Shown here in pieces: positions 1 through 11,912 of a DNA stretch of 64,000 nucleotides. Numbering within the stretch: the stretch's first letter is position 1; the number at the start of each line of letters is the position of its first letter. The stretch spans positions 1,426,001 through 1,490,000 of the forward strand of contig BSBM01000865.1 in assembly GCA_027924585.1 (NCBI GenBank), written 5' to 3'. A program made the position numbers and the translations under genes. The stretch is from Larix kaempferi. Lineage: Eukaryota > Streptophyta > Pinopsida > Pinales > Pinaceae. The notes beneath the pieces were generated by a model that was not told the origin of the DNA, did not search any database, and saw only the letters and a list, made by a program, of their open reading frames with translations.

Positions 1-1
1 T

Positions 2-1544
2 ACTGAGGAGACGACAAAAATTTATGGAGTGAAGTTGGTCTTTTCTGCCAACTTGCATGAAATCTATTTCCGCCCTCGTGGAATTCAGTTGAAAGAATGG
101 GCTGTAGGGCTCTACTGAATGACCACCCAGGATGTGGAGGACACTATGAAGTCCTAGCCAGATGAATGGAAGCAGGCCACTAACATCGCTACCATGATGC
201 CACCCCCTGCGGCACCAGAAAAAGATAAGGGAAAGGAAAAGGCCGCGCAGAAGAATGATGAAGGTCCGTCAGGACCGCCTCCCAAGAAGCAGAACCTGTC
301 GCACCCGGCAAAAGCGATAGGATATCCCTCTGAGACCCTTGCCGCGGGGTTTGACCAGTACTTGAAGGAGCAATTTCACGAGCTGCATACCTCTCAAGCC
401 AAGATCAGAAGTGCTCTGGACCTGCAGCTCGTGGAGTTGAAAGGTCTCACAGGACGAGTTGCGCAGACCCATGTGCCAGCAACTGGCTCGTAGGCGCCGC
501 AAGCGTCTACAAGCACCGAACGGGTTGAAGTACCTGCCGACAGGCATACTATTGTACATATCCCGCCTGCAAGCATGACACTCCCGGATCCTTTAGCTGC
601 ACTACAGGTAAGCGCGGTTGGCGCTGTTGAAATAAATTTGTCACTTATTCCGTTGGAAACTCTCCATTTGGTTCAGGAGCAGGTTTCTACTGAGCTGAGA
701 GCTAGGGAGCTCTCCACATTCCATGCCAATCAAAGACTGCAGACGTAGGAAGCAGAGCTAAGGTCAGGCTACAAGGAGATCTCTGTGCAGCTTGAACTTC
801 ACAAAGCGCAAGACACTGGGTTAAGGAATGTCATAGATGAAATCACCCAGGAGCTTCCAGCCTACCAGATTCAACCAGACGGCGCAAGCCCTAGAACAGC
901 AAGTAGTTGCTATGGCTGAGAACCATAGAAAGTAGCTCACCAAGTTGGAAGCTCGTGTCGCAGCGCCTCCCGTGGATGAGATGCAAGAATGACTGGAAGC
1001 ACTACGCATAGCTTCCATCCAGATGCAGCACAAAATAGATGAAGCTCAGCAGCTAATGACGCAAGCTATGGAAGCTTGGGCGGAGCTTGAGAAGCTCCCT
1101 TCTAAAGTTGCTCTTGTAGAACAGGTCAAAGCAGCAGAACAGTCCCTAACTGTTCTGAATGAAGAAGCTAATTCATTGGAAGGCTTAGCAAAAATGAGGA
1201 AGATGAGCAAAGTCCGTAAAGTCCAGCAAGAAATGCACAGGCTCAGAAACAAAGATGCTACTCTCTCCAACAGCATTCAACCCTTTATGGATGAGTATGC
1301 TGAACTTGCTGCCCAAGCAAAGGCCAAGGTCAAATCATTTGCTGAGTCTCAAGAGTTGGTCGACGGCATAGAAGGAGAAGAAGCTACTGCATACATGGTG
1401 CAGACAGCTGCGAAGTGCGTCGAATACATGGACACCACTATTGCGCAGTGGAAGCAAGACTTCGCTGCGATTCAAGCCAAGTCAGATGCACAACTCAAGC
1501 GACCGCAAGCTAGTGCGGGTGGCTTGGGGACGAGCCACAAGTAA
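2..1544 (+). pseudogene. Degraded coiled-coil ORF of element X
   Basis: Two open stretches (194-493 and 1023-1544) are pieces of one coding region. Reading frame 2 runs from the window edge to about 900, broken only by TAG/TGA stops. It then shifts to frame 3, which stays open to the TAA at 1544. The central part (from about 194) is rich in Pro, Lys and Glu, with a KDKGKEKAAQK stretch. The C-terminal 170 residues are rich in Ala, Gln, Glu, Lys and Leu and look like a long coiled coil. I recognise no catalytic motif. It could be a gag-like or accessory protein of element X; that is inferred from position only. Confidence 0.5.
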
Positions 1545-2051
1545 GTGTTAGGGGCCTGTTGGAGCATTGACCGCAGCTATGGCAAAGCTGCCAATTTTGG
1601 GGAAAATAGCACTAAGTTTTGAAGGAGAAGTGCTAATTTTGAGGAAAAGCACCATTTTTTACGGATGTGAACAGTGTACGGTACAGTGCTAGATGGACGA
1701 GCTCACCACAGAGTGCGGGCCGAAAATCGTGGAGCTCGCGTGCACAAGCCAAAGAAGAGTAAATGTGGCCGAGTAGAAAGCTCAACCACCACAGTAAATG
1801 AATGAAGTGACGGAATAGAGGGCTCAGCTACCCTCATTAAGGCTAAGTACAGAAGTTATGGTTGCTCGGACCAAGGAAGAGCAACGGACCAAAGCATTGA
1901 AGACAAAGGACGAGGAGCAGAGAACGATGAAGTGGTGCCCATACCCGCGATCTGCGCCGGAAATCACAGAGCCTGCAGGAAGTTGTGACGCGACTGCAAG
2001 AGGCGTCTAAAGTACACCTAGCCGTCAGTGGTTAGGGCTTTTGGGGATCAC

Positions 2052-3021
2052 TGTTGGGAAAGGGCCGTAGTTTTGTAAAGGTGTGACCCTCAGGGCCACC
2101 TATATATGTGTGTAATTGTAAAGGGAAAAAAGGTTAGATGGGTCAGAGATAGATTGGTTAGAAGGTCAAGGAATTAGAGAGTTGGATAGCTATAGAGCTA
2201 GTCACTGAGTTGCAGACAGTCTAAGTTGATGTCTGAGTCATTGTAATCTCTGTAGAAGAAGAGAGTAGATCTAAGAGAAGGGCTCCCAACTGTGTGCGTG
2301 GAGTTTCCCAGAAAGATCTAAGGCTCCCAGCTGTGTGCGTGGAATTTCCCAGAAAGATCTAAGGCTGCAGCTGTGTGCGCAGCGTAACTGTGTAATTCCC
2401 ATTTCGAGCTAATATAAAATACAGTTCCCGTGGATGTGATTTCCCCGTGGAGGCGAACCACATGATTCTTGTTTTTATGGTGATGTTTACGTGAATGCAT
2501 GTCTATGCTTTACTATCTATGTTTACATGAATGTTTCGTTATCTTTGTGAATGAGTATGTAAAGTAAGTTCTTGAAGCTTCCTTAGAAGTTACACTCATA
2601 CACTGTTGGAGGAGTCTGTAAGAACACTATCACCGCAGCGGTTAAGGAGTGTATTACTGTGCTGTGGCACGAGAGCGGAGACGATACATAGTGTATCAGA
2701 TGTAGAGGGTAAACGCCTCATGCGCAAGTACGGGGATACCGCACAGCTAGGCTAAGGCGAGTAAGCTCCAGCGTTGTTGCGCTATATGACCTGTGAAAGA
2801 ATCAGACGCTTTGTTTAGAAGTTACTCCGAAAGAGAGGAGGAGAGAAGACTGTGGATTCCACTCCACCCCAGTTAAGGAAACCTGATTCCTTAGCCCCCC
2901 ATAGCCACTTCGGGTGGGACCTCGGGCTGCTGCGCAGCTCGTTGCCGAAAGGGCCAGTGCGCCAAGGGGTGTTTGTTGCTGCGCCTCCTAAAAACCCGGG
3001 TCTGTCCAAAAGCAGCCAACA
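2052..3021 (+). repeat. LTR of element X
   Basis: This 970-bp segment begins TGTTGGGAAAG and ends GCAGCCAACA, giving the expected TG/CA ends with a 6-bp terminal inversion. It follows a G-rich stretch (2034-2051) that could serve as polypurine tract. TATA-like sequences lie near 2100 and 2410. A 41-bp unit ending in an AGATCTAA motif is repeated about 2.4 times at 2281-2383. Only one LTR is in the window, so the ends rest on the terminal inversion and on the copia gag frame reopening at 3022. Confidence 0.65.
2281..2383 (+). repeat. 41-bp tandem repeat inside the X LTR
   Basis: Units start at 2281, 2322 and 2363. Each begins GGCTCCCA(A/G)CTGTGTGCG or a close variant, and the first two are followed by TTTCCCAGAAAGATCTAA. 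The third is truncated and diverged. Confidence 0.75.
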
Positions 3022-5112
3022 TTAATCCTAGAAGAAAATGAGTTGGACACTTACATAAGTGAAGAGGTCCCTGTCCCAGAGGGAGAGGAGTCTAAGGCTC
3101 TTCACAAGAAGAACTTGGTCAAGGCAAAGAGAATCATTGTTGATTCTATCAAGGACCATCTCATTCCACATGTGTCATCTCTAAATACACCCAAGGCAAT
3201 GTTTGACTCTTTGACCAAGCTATTTGAAGGGAAGAACATAAATCGAAAGATGACTCTGCGGAACCAATTGAAAGGGGTAAAGCTTCAGAATGGAGAGACC
3301 ATTCAATCATATTTCTCCAAGGTCTCTCAGATCAAGGAACCACTTGAAGCTGTGGATGAAATGGTGGAGAATGGTGAAATTGTCATGACCACTCTGAATG
3401 GCCTACCTAGGTCATGGGATTCCTTCATTCAAGGAATATGTGCAAGAAGGAAGTTGATCTCCTTCAGTAGACCATGGGAGGAATATTCAAAAGAAGAAGC
3501 TAGGCTTGTATCCCAAGAAGAAAAAATGGGAAGTGAAGATCAAGCTCTCACAACTCACACCAAAAGAAGCAATCCCAAGAAGGAGCATTCTCATCACAAG
3601 AAACCTTTTAAAAAGGGTAAGAAGGATCTAAGATGCTTCACATGTCATGAGAAGGGACACTTTGCTGCAGATTGTCCCAAGAACAAAAGGGACAACAACT
3701 CCAACAAGAAGAAGAAGGGAAACAAGAAGAGATATCATGCTCATGCTGCGGAGGATGATGAACCTCCCAAGAAGAAGGCTAGAGAAGAAAGTGATGACTC
3801 ATCTAGTGAAGATGAATATGTTCTAATCTCTGCTCTCACAGGTACTATCTCTCATGGATGTAATGATTTGCTTATTGATTGTGGGGCTTCCAAACACATG
3901 ACTGGGTTTAAAGAATCTTTTGCAAATCTATCTGAACATGAGTCACCCCATAAGGTGAAACTTGGGGATGACTATCAATATCCTGTCAAAGGAAGTGGTG
4001 AAGCCTCCTACAACCTAGACTTTGGGAAGTCTTTGAAGATGAAAGATGTTCTATATGTACATGGGCTCAAGAAGAACCTGCTCTCCATATCTGCATTGGA
4101 TGCCAAAGGCATGAGGGTTGCATTTGTAGATGGCCAAGTCCTAATGTGGCCAAAGGGTAAAACTATAGATGATGTAGTAGTGATTGGAGAACAAGAGGGA
4201 GGATTGTACAAATTGAAGGGACAATCTAAACATGCCATGGTACATGAATCCATGTAGCCAAGTGAACTTTGGCATAGAAGGCTTGCACATGTGCACTATA
4301 GAGCACTACCAATTGCGAGCAAAGTTGTAGAAGGTCTTCCTAAAATCATGACAAAGCATGATGGTATTTGCAAAGGATGTGCAAAAGGAAAGAACATTAA
4401 GAAGGAATTTCCAAGCAGTGAAAGCAAAGCTAAAGGGATCTTGAAAATTATCCACTCCGATGTATGCGGTCCGATGTCATCCAGTTCTCTGAGTGGGTAT
4501 GTATACTATGTCTCTTTCATTGATGATTTCTCTAGGAAGACTTGGATTTATTTCTTGAAGAACAAAGATGAAGTATTTTATAAGTTGAAGGAATTCAAAG
4601 CCTTGATGGAAAATCAAACTGATAAGAAGATCAAGACCTTCAGATCTGACAATGGCGGAGAATTCACTTCAGGTAATTTCAAGAAGCTATGTAGTGATTC
4701 AGGGATTAAGAGGGAGTTGACTGCTCCCTACAATCCACAACAAAATGGAGATGCAGAAAGGAAGAATAGAACAATGATGGAAGTAGCACGGGAAATGCTG
4801 CATGACCAGGATCTTCCTATGCATCTATGGGAAGAAGCAGCTAGGACAGCTGTATATGTGTAGAACAGAACTCCTCACAAGATATTGGAAAACAAGACAC
4901 CAGAAGAGGTATTCTCTCATAAGAAACCTAAAGTCAACCATCTCAGAATATTTGGTTGTCTAGTAGACACTCATGTTCCAAAGGAAAAGAGAACAAAGCT
5001 AGATCCTTCAGGAAAGAAGGGCATATTTGTGGGGTATAGTGAAAGCTCGAAGGCTTACAGAATATACTTTCCAGGGTTCAAGAAGATTGATGTCAGCAGG
5101 GATGTAACATTG
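3022..5112 (+). pseudogene. Copia gag-protease-integrase remnant (element G)
   Basis: Frame 1 opens at the junction with element X in mid-gag, so no true start is present. Gag contains a zinc knuckle of form CFTCHEKGHFAADC (about 3634-3675). An aspartic protease motif reads LLIDCGASKHMTG, with DCG where DSG is usual (about 3868-3906). An integrase zinc-finger region runs about 4264-4395 (LWHRRLAH, then CKGCAKGK), followed by the catalytic core with DVCGPM, SDNGGEF and an ERKNRTM motif. In-frame TAG codons at 4255 and 4861 interrupt it; both fit a CAG-to-TAG change (MQPSELWH, YVQNRTPH). A frameshift near 5112 moves the rest to frame 3. The protein would be the structural and integration half of a polyprotein, now non-functional. 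Confidence 0.9.
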
Positions 5113-6964
5113 ATGAAAACTTAGCCTCCATCAAATCAAGAAAGAGACCTGTTGAAGATCCTGAAGAACCAAAGGAAAACAGATTTCAAGACACCACCAT
5201 GACTGAATCAATTCCAGAAGCAGATCGTGAAGATGAGGATCCACAAATACCTGTAGATCCACCCCATGAGAATAACTCTCACAAGAGGAAACCTACATGG
5301 GCTAGAGAGCTCATTCAAGATGCAGAAAGGTATGGCATTCCAGAATAAGAACACAGAGCAAGAAAGAGAACTAGATCTCATACCAGCTATGTTGATTTAC
5401 TCTGTGATATTATGAACAAAGAACCTTCCAGTTATGAAGAGGCAACGAAAAAGAAAGAATGGAAGGATGCCATGGTCGAGGAATACTAGTCGATCATGAA
5501 AAATGATGTTTGGAATGTAGTCCCAAGACCTGAAGGGAAGTCTATTGTGACTTCCAAGTGGATCTACAAGATCAAGCATGCTGCAGATGGCAGCATAGAA
5601 AATTACAAAGCAAGATTTGTAGTTCGTGGCTTCTCTATGAAAGAGGGAATAGACTATGAAGAAAATTTTGCTCTTGTAGCCAGATACACCTCCATCAGAT
5701 CAGTACTTGCTCTGGCTGCAGTGATGAAATGGAAGATACACCAGATGGATGTCAAGACAGCTTTCTTGAATGGTGTAGTCGAGGAGGAAGTGTATGTGGA
5801 GCATCCACTTGGTTTTGAGACACATGACAGGGATTCATATGTGTGCAGACTCAAGAAAGCCTTGTATGGCTTGAAGCAAGATCCTAGGACTTGGTATGGT
5901 AGGATAGACAGCTTTCTATCCCATTTGGGATTTACTAAGAGTAAAGCAGATTCCAACCTTTACTACAAGGTTGAGGAAGGCTATCCTGTGATACTACTCT
6001 TGCATGTGGATGACCTATTTGTAACAGGTGAGGATGGATTGATTGCCGATGCCAAGAGGAAGCTTGTTGCCGAGTTCGAGATGAAGGACTTGGGGATGAT
6101 GCACTATTTTCTAGGCATGGAGGTGTGGCAGATTGCAAATGGGATCTTCCTTTGACAAGGGAAGTATGCAGTAGAGATCCTGAAGAGGTTCAAGATGATG
6201 GACTACAAGGCCATGGCCACACCTATGGCATCAAACCTGAAGCTTCTGTGTGATGCTTCATTTGATCTAGTTGATGCCACTATGTATCATCAGATGATTG
6301 GGTCCTTGATGTACCTAATGAACACTAGACTAGATATTTACTTTGCGGTGAACACATTGAGCCAGTTCCTGACGGATTGCAGAGGTGTTCACCTAGTTGC
6401 TGTAAAGCATATTCTGAGGTACCTGAAGGGTACAATTGATTATGGGCTCAAGTATGATGTGAATCAAAAGTTTAACTTGTAGGGTTATGTTGATTCAGAT
6501 TGGGCAGGTAGTGCTGCAGATAGGAAGAGCACATCTGGGTGTTGCTTCAGTATGGGATCAGGTGTGATCTCTTGGTTTAGCAGGAAGCAGTCCTGTGTAG
6601 CACTGAGTGCAACTGAAGCAGAGTATGTTGTAGCTTGTTCGGCTAGTTGCGAGGTAGTATGGCTCTGGAAGATACTGTATGAGCTATTTGATCTCCCACT
6701 GGAGGCTACTGGTATATTTTGTGACAACCAAAGTTGTGTGAAGTTGTCTGAGAACCCGGTGTTCCACGATAGGTTGAAACAAATTGAGATCAAATATCAC
6801 TATATCATGGATATGGTGCAGAGAGGAGCAGTGAAGCTCCTGTATGTTGGGATGGATGAGCAAATTGCAGATGTGCTAACGAAGCCACTAGCCAGAGTGA
6901 AGTTCGAGTACTTCAGAGAGAGGCTTGGTGTTCTTCAGATTGATAATACTTCGAAGAAGAAGTG
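5112..6964 (+). pseudogene. Copia reverse transcriptase and RNase H remnant (element G)
   Basis: Frame 3 continues the polyprotein. An acidic linker (about 5130-5400) leads into the RT domain, with NDVWNVVPRPEGKSIVTSKW near 5508, MDVKTAFLNG near 5746 and the catalytic motif as LLLHVDDLF near 5992 (HVDD instead of the usual YVDD). RNase H follows with VDSDWAGS, ALSATEAEY and ADVLTKPL. Stops occur at about 5346, 5487, 6153 and 6480. Those at 5487 and 6480 are explained by CAG-to-TAG. The coding region ends with TGA near 6964. It is inactive as it stands. Confidence 0.9.
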
Positions 6965-7059
6965 ATGGACACATTTGCATTATCCATTCCAAGCATGGTG
7001 AGAGGAGGATCCTTCCCATGGCTGTGGATGTAAGCTCTAGATGATGAGCATCAGGACGA

Positions 7060-7470
7060 TGCTCCAGTTACTGTTCTGTATATGCATCATGTTGGATGCT
7101 TGTTATGATGAGTTGGATCATGTATATGTATATGCATCATGTTGGATACTTGGACCATGTATCTGTATATGTATCAGGTGGATATGATTGTATGATCAGG
7201 TAGATCATGTATGTTGATATATATCAGGTGGATACATTGTATGATCAGGTGGATTATGTATCAGGTGGATACATTGTATGATCAAGTGGATCATGTATGA
7301 TGATATGTATCAGGTAGATACTTGGTATGCATCAAGTGGATGCATTGTATGATCAGGATGATAATAGATGATGAGCTTCAGGATGTTGCTCCAGATGACA
7401 TACATCAGGACGATGCAGTGATGATGATCAAGATGATCATGTACATCAGGAAGATGTATGGTGAGTATTA
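7060..7470 (+). repeat. Degenerate minisatellite in the 3' UTR of element G
   Basis: Short variants of ATCAGGTGGATAC, TTGTATGATCAGG and GATCATGTAT recur many times with irregular spacing. No open frame spans it. It lies between the RNase H stop and the next tandem array. Confidence 0.7.
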
Positions 7471-7504
7471 GGTTGATACTCTGTGGCCGTGGACAGGTTG
7501 TGCA

Positions 7505-7990
7505 AGGGTAGCATGTAATAATTCCTGGAGATCTGGACAGGATGAAAAAGGCCTCAGATGCTCTTTAGAGATCTTGCTTGGCAAGACACTCTGTTAAGGT
7601 TTTGCTAGACCACATGTAATAAGTCCTGGAGATATGGACAGGATGAAAAAGGACTCAGATGCTCTTTAGAGATCTTGCTTGGAAAGACACTCTTTTAAGG
7701 TTTTGTGGGGACCACATGTAATAAATATTGGAGATCTGGACAGGATGAAAAATGCCTCAGATGCTCTTTAGAGATCTTGCTTGGAAAGACACTCTTATAA
7801 GGTTTTGTGGTAGGGGTCACATGTAATAAGTCCTGGAGATCTGGACAAGATGAAAAAGGCCTCAGATGCTCTTTAGAGATCTTGCTTGGCAAGACACTCT
7901 TTTAAGGTTTTGTGACAGTCACATGTAAAAGATCATGGGAGATCCGATAGGTTGAGCTGTGTGCTCATAAAATTCCTGGGATGCTCTTTC
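7505..7990 (+). repeat. About 103-bp tandem repeat in the 3' UTR of element G
   Basis: The phrase ACATGTAATAA or a variant recurs near 7512, 7612, 7714, 7819 and 7919. Each is followed by a CCTGGAGATCTGGACAGG-like stretch, GATGCTCTTTAGAGATC and AAGACACTCTTTTAAGG. There are four clear copies and a decayed fifth. Spacing of 100-105 bp was read from the sequence. Confidence 0.85.
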
Positions 7991-8259
7991 GAGGTTTTGT
8001 TGATGCAAATAATCAGTCCCGAGGATTCCACAGTATGGCCAGTGACGATGAAGACCTACAGGTGGTGGGCCTACATCCAGTATGAAAAAAGACTGGCTCT
8101 GTAGAACTTCCTATGACGAGTAGATCGGAGATTGATTGAGATAGCAGCAGCAGTGACGATGTCGATGATTGAGGATGATGATTCGCTGATGATGATCCAG
8201 AGAATAAGACTTGTACTAGTAGATTTGTGTCGAGAAATACCTTCCTAGTTAAGAGGGAG

Positions 8260-8842
8260 TGTTGATGTATATGTAACTTCGGAATGTATTTCACCTATGT
8301 ATTTCATCTATGTATATTGTACTCCTATAGAGATGTTATTATTCCTCTATACAGAAGTGTCGTCATTTGTATTGACAAGTGTCGCAAGTGTCATAACTTG
8401 TTGATGGGTTATTATACAACCATGTGTGGGGTTGGCCTTGATTAAGTTAACCATGGTTTATTAGGCTAAGCTAGACAAGTAGGCCCCACTAGTTTATTGG
8501 GCAAGACAGGACAAGTATAAATAGAGATCAGGAGATCTCTATTTCATTATCTCATTACTCACTCTTCCATCACTCGGAAAGTGGCACACATGTGAGGAGG
8601 AGGATCAGATGCTAGGAGAAGACTATCTCTTGTGCTTTGGTTGTATCATTGTTCTCTCTATCTCTGAGGAAGTTGTGTGGCTTTTCACCTTTATGGTTTT
8701 CCCCAGTGAAACTCTGTGTGTCCATTATCTTATGTGATTGTTTGATATGCTTGATACATGCTTGATATGATTGATATGTTGTACATGTTATACTTTCAGT
8801 AAAGATCCTAGAGTATGTTGAATTAATTCTAAAAAATTAACA
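8260..8842 (+). repeat. 3' LTR of copia element G
   Basis: The 583-bp LTR starts TGTTGATGTATATG, directly after a purine tract (AAGAGGGAG, 8251-8259), and ends AAAAATTAACA. A TATA-like TATAAATAG (about 8516) lies beside a near-palindrome containing AGAGATC...GATCTCT. The same start, middle and end are found at 56164-56813. Confidence 0.88.
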
Positions 8843-11034
8843 GATATATATATGGATAAACAATTTTAACAATAAAACTATTGACAAAACATAGACAAAT
8901 TAGCAGAAATTAAAGTCCATGATGGTTGTCAATAATAGAATCCACCTGGGTTTCCATATTTCCAGCATCACCCCAGGAAGGGTTAGTAAATTAGTAGAGT
9001 CTTTGGGCAGAGATAAAGAGGTTGAGTCATCAGGTAGGCCATGCATAGGGGGGAGGTTGATCTAGGCCAAGATGCACACCATTAGGTCAGAGAGAGTGTC
9101 CATGGTGGCTGAGAATTCCATTTGTCTTTCCATAGCAGAATCAAAGTAGCATGGGATTCCCTTTCCTAGTGCCTGATTCCTAGGAGGTGCTTCCCAACCT
9201 CCAGAGCATGTTGTGGTCTCTTGTTTTGTTTACTTCTGATATTTTTGTATTGTGACATTCTTTCACATTTCCGATTCCATAGCTAAGGAAGTGGTCATGC
9301 CCATAGCTACACAATGTGTTTTTCACACTACTAGAGAGATTTCCTCAATCCTCGCTTTTCCCCTAACAAACAATAGCAGTAGCAACGATGAGACATGGAA
9401 TCCAGGTCAATAGTGTTTACCAATCCTGGAATGGCACCAAGGAATGTGCCTGAGCAGAGGTACACCTAGCTTTTCCTCCTACCATACTAAGCTACTTGAA
9501 AGAGCCAGACTGTGCCCCATGGATAGAGAAGATCAGTTTTCAAGCTTCCCTTCTTTCCAATTAATCCAAAAACTATAACAATTTCCCATGTCAGATGAGC
9601 CAAGCATTTACATCAGTCCAAGTTGTGAAGGTTCACATGCATGAGGATCTGACAAAGATATGCTGGTTGTAATGGATAGTGTCCAAATGAGGAGAAGATG
9701 GGAGGTGAATGGAAAGGTTCATTTAATCCCCCCTGACTACTGCATGCCAGTGACTTGAAAGGTGAATGAGGGAGGCCCCACTTCTTTGATGCCTACAACA
9801 AATTTCACTTTGGTCTTTGAATCCTTTCTTCTAACTTCCTATTTAGGCTGTGAATCCCTTCTTCTAGGTGGAAATATGATAAAGAGAGGTAGAGGGGGGA
9901 TGCTCTTGTCCCCCTACTGTCATAGAAAGAAAACATGCCTTCTTGCAAGGTAGCTCTGACATATGCCATTCTATCCACCTCCTTGTTGAGTTCTCTTTTG
10001 AGTTGTAAGTTGGATACAGATTGGAAGCTTTGAGTTAGTGAGAGTGCCCTCTATGCTATTCACGCTATTCATGTTTCTTTTAGCAGTTTGTTGTTTTCCC
10101 ATTAGAAGTGAGAAAACGATGACGGTCAAATTCCCTATAATGGATGCTTTATGGTTACCATGGTCTAGATTCATAGTGATCCCTTGGAGTGCCACTAGGC
10201 CTCTACTTCATTGTTAGAAGCAATGATTAAGCCTTAGAAGAAATTATTTACCTTGAATAAGGAAGGTGTGTGCTTTTAGAAGAACTTCCTTTTGAGTCCA
10301 AGGCTGCAGGGAATTGGAGTGTCAGTTGTATATTGGATTCAAGTGTCGGTCGAGTTCAACATTTTCCAGACCTGCTTTTTTTTTTGTCTTGGGTGACACA
10401 TAACAGGCATATCAAATAAAACATTTATGACAACATAAAGAAATACAAGATTTGAAAATTAAAAGAATAGATTGTAAATACATAATTAGATTGATAAATC
10501 AAGATTTAGTGGTTTGCAGAAATGAAAAATTGCATGCACACATGCATATTTTGTGTCAAAATTTATGTTTGCTCAATATTCTCTCCTTAATTTTGAGTCA
10601 AATTTTACAGATGCATATGGTATTAGTGTCAACATTAATTTAGGGTTCTTAGTTTTCTTTTTTAATAATTTCGATAGGGTACTAGGGTTTGTTGGGTTCC
10701 TTCCTCTTGGTGAAGCCCAAGGAATCTGTCTTGGAACTGAAATAAAAAAAATGGTGCTCGAACCTGGTTTGAACTTGTAGAAAAATGTAGTTTGTGTACC
10801 ATGCTAGTTGGGCTTAAGAAATAAGAAACAAGCTACATGCATAGGAGTAGACTTGTTATTTGTAGGTATTATGTGTCACAACAATCCAAAATGTGTGGTT
10901 GAATTTAAGCTAGATGTAATTAATTTAAACACCTGTGCTATTCTCATGCAAGGCAGTTCTTGTGCAGTGTAATTGCTATACAAATTAATTAGACAATTTT
11001 ATAACTATGTTTTGCAACAAAATAGGAGAATGCA
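8843..11034. other. Unassigned region between copia G and the CK1 pseudogene
   Basis: AT-rich DNA. Short open stretches (for example 9762-9953 and 10553-10780) lack recognisable motifs and look like chance ORFs. I see no LTR ends, no tRNA and no clear tandem repeat. A T-rich run lies near 10376-10386. Confidence 0.5.
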
Positions 11035-11912
11035 AAAACAAAGCACCCACAACTTTTGTACGAGTCCAAATTGTACAAGATTCTCCAAGGAGGAAGTAAG
11101 ATTACTGCTGTCTAACTAGGAATTCCGACTTTCTTTTCATAGTTAATTTCAGAATTGTTCTACCTGGGAAACTTACTGTAATTTCTATTATGGGTCCTGC
11201 TTTGAAGATTTTGTCTTTCAATATAAGTTTCTGGAAGTTTTCTGGATGTCTTCCTCACATAAACTGTTGGAATACCTGTTGGAATATAGCTAGACTTCCG
11301 AATATAAGATGGTCTGGTGTTGAAGGTGATTATAATGTTATGGTCCTAGATATACTTGGACCAAGTCTTGAGGATTTATTTAATTATTGCAATCGGAAGT
11401 TCTCATTGAAGATTGTTCTGATGCTTGCTAATCAACTGGTGGGTGTCTAATCTTAAGGTTCGTGTTCTAACCAAACACTAATGAATCATCTTTTTTTTTT
11501 TAAGATTATGCAAAATATTCGGGATTTCCTCTTCCTTCTCTATTCCCATCCTATAAGTATAGCGTCTGAAGAAATACTCTTTTGTATGAATCGACATTAT
11601 TGCTTTGAACAAAACATGCATGTTATCAGTTATAGTTTTGCATTATTTAATTGAGGAGCGATAGCTTGGTGCTTGACCTTCTCCATGTTCAATAGTGATT
11701 TTCTACAATCTGAAATTGTAAGAGGCCATGGAAATATTGCATGAAATGGATGGAAACTATTTTTTTTACTACTTCTATTTGCAAATCAACATGATTGAGT
11801 ATGTGCATTTGAAGAGTTTCTTCATCGAGATATCAAGCCTGACAATTTCCTTATGGGGCTTGGCCGCAGAGCAAATCAAGTGATTTATGTTGTAAATTTG
11901 ATCTTTGGAATA
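11035..11912 (+). pseudogene. Casein kinase I (CK1) gene fragment, intron-retaining
   Basis: Three blocks match plant casein kinase 1-like serine/threonine kinases in the right order, separated by intron-like DNA. Block 1 (11035-11095) encodes KTKHPQLLYESKLYKILQGG and is followed by a GTAAG donor. Block 2 (about 11294-11438) encodes PNIRW...GVEGDYNV, then [19 protein letters not shown], and ends before a GTGGGT donor. Block 3 (about 11791-11912) encodes [18 protein letters not shown], with the catalytic HRD loop, then [11 protein letters not shown]. The following DFG segment is spoiled (YVVNLIFG). The glycine-rich loop exon and the whole C-lobe after it are missing from view. Because the introns remain, this is a decayed or captured genomic copy and not a retrocopy. 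Confidence 0.88.

Larger units (their letters stand above)
1..3021 (+). mobile_element. Element X: 3' part of an LTR retrotransposon
   Basis: This is the right-hand end of an LTR element whose 5' end lies outside the window. Internal sequence with broken coiled-coil ORFs (1-1544) and about 500 bp of noncoding DNA lead to one LTR (2052-3021). The LTR has TGTTGG/CCAACA ends. Immediately after it, the frame of a copia gag resumes in mid-protein, so X sits inside element G. The 5 bp after the LTR (ttaat) should be one copy of the target duplication; its partner is not visible. No RT or integrase is in view, so the superfamily cannot be assigned. Confidence 0.7.
3022..8842 (+). mobile_element. Element G: degraded Ty1/copia element, 5' part missing
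   Basis: From left to right there are gag, protease, integrase, RT and RNase H remnants (3022-6964), a repeat-rich 3' untranslated region, a purine tract and a 3' LTR (8260-8842). Integrase lies before RT, which is the copia order. The N-terminal part of gag and the 5' LTR are separated off by the insertion of element X at 3022 and lie left of the window. A related solo LTR (D) occurs at 56164-56813. Confidence 0.88.
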
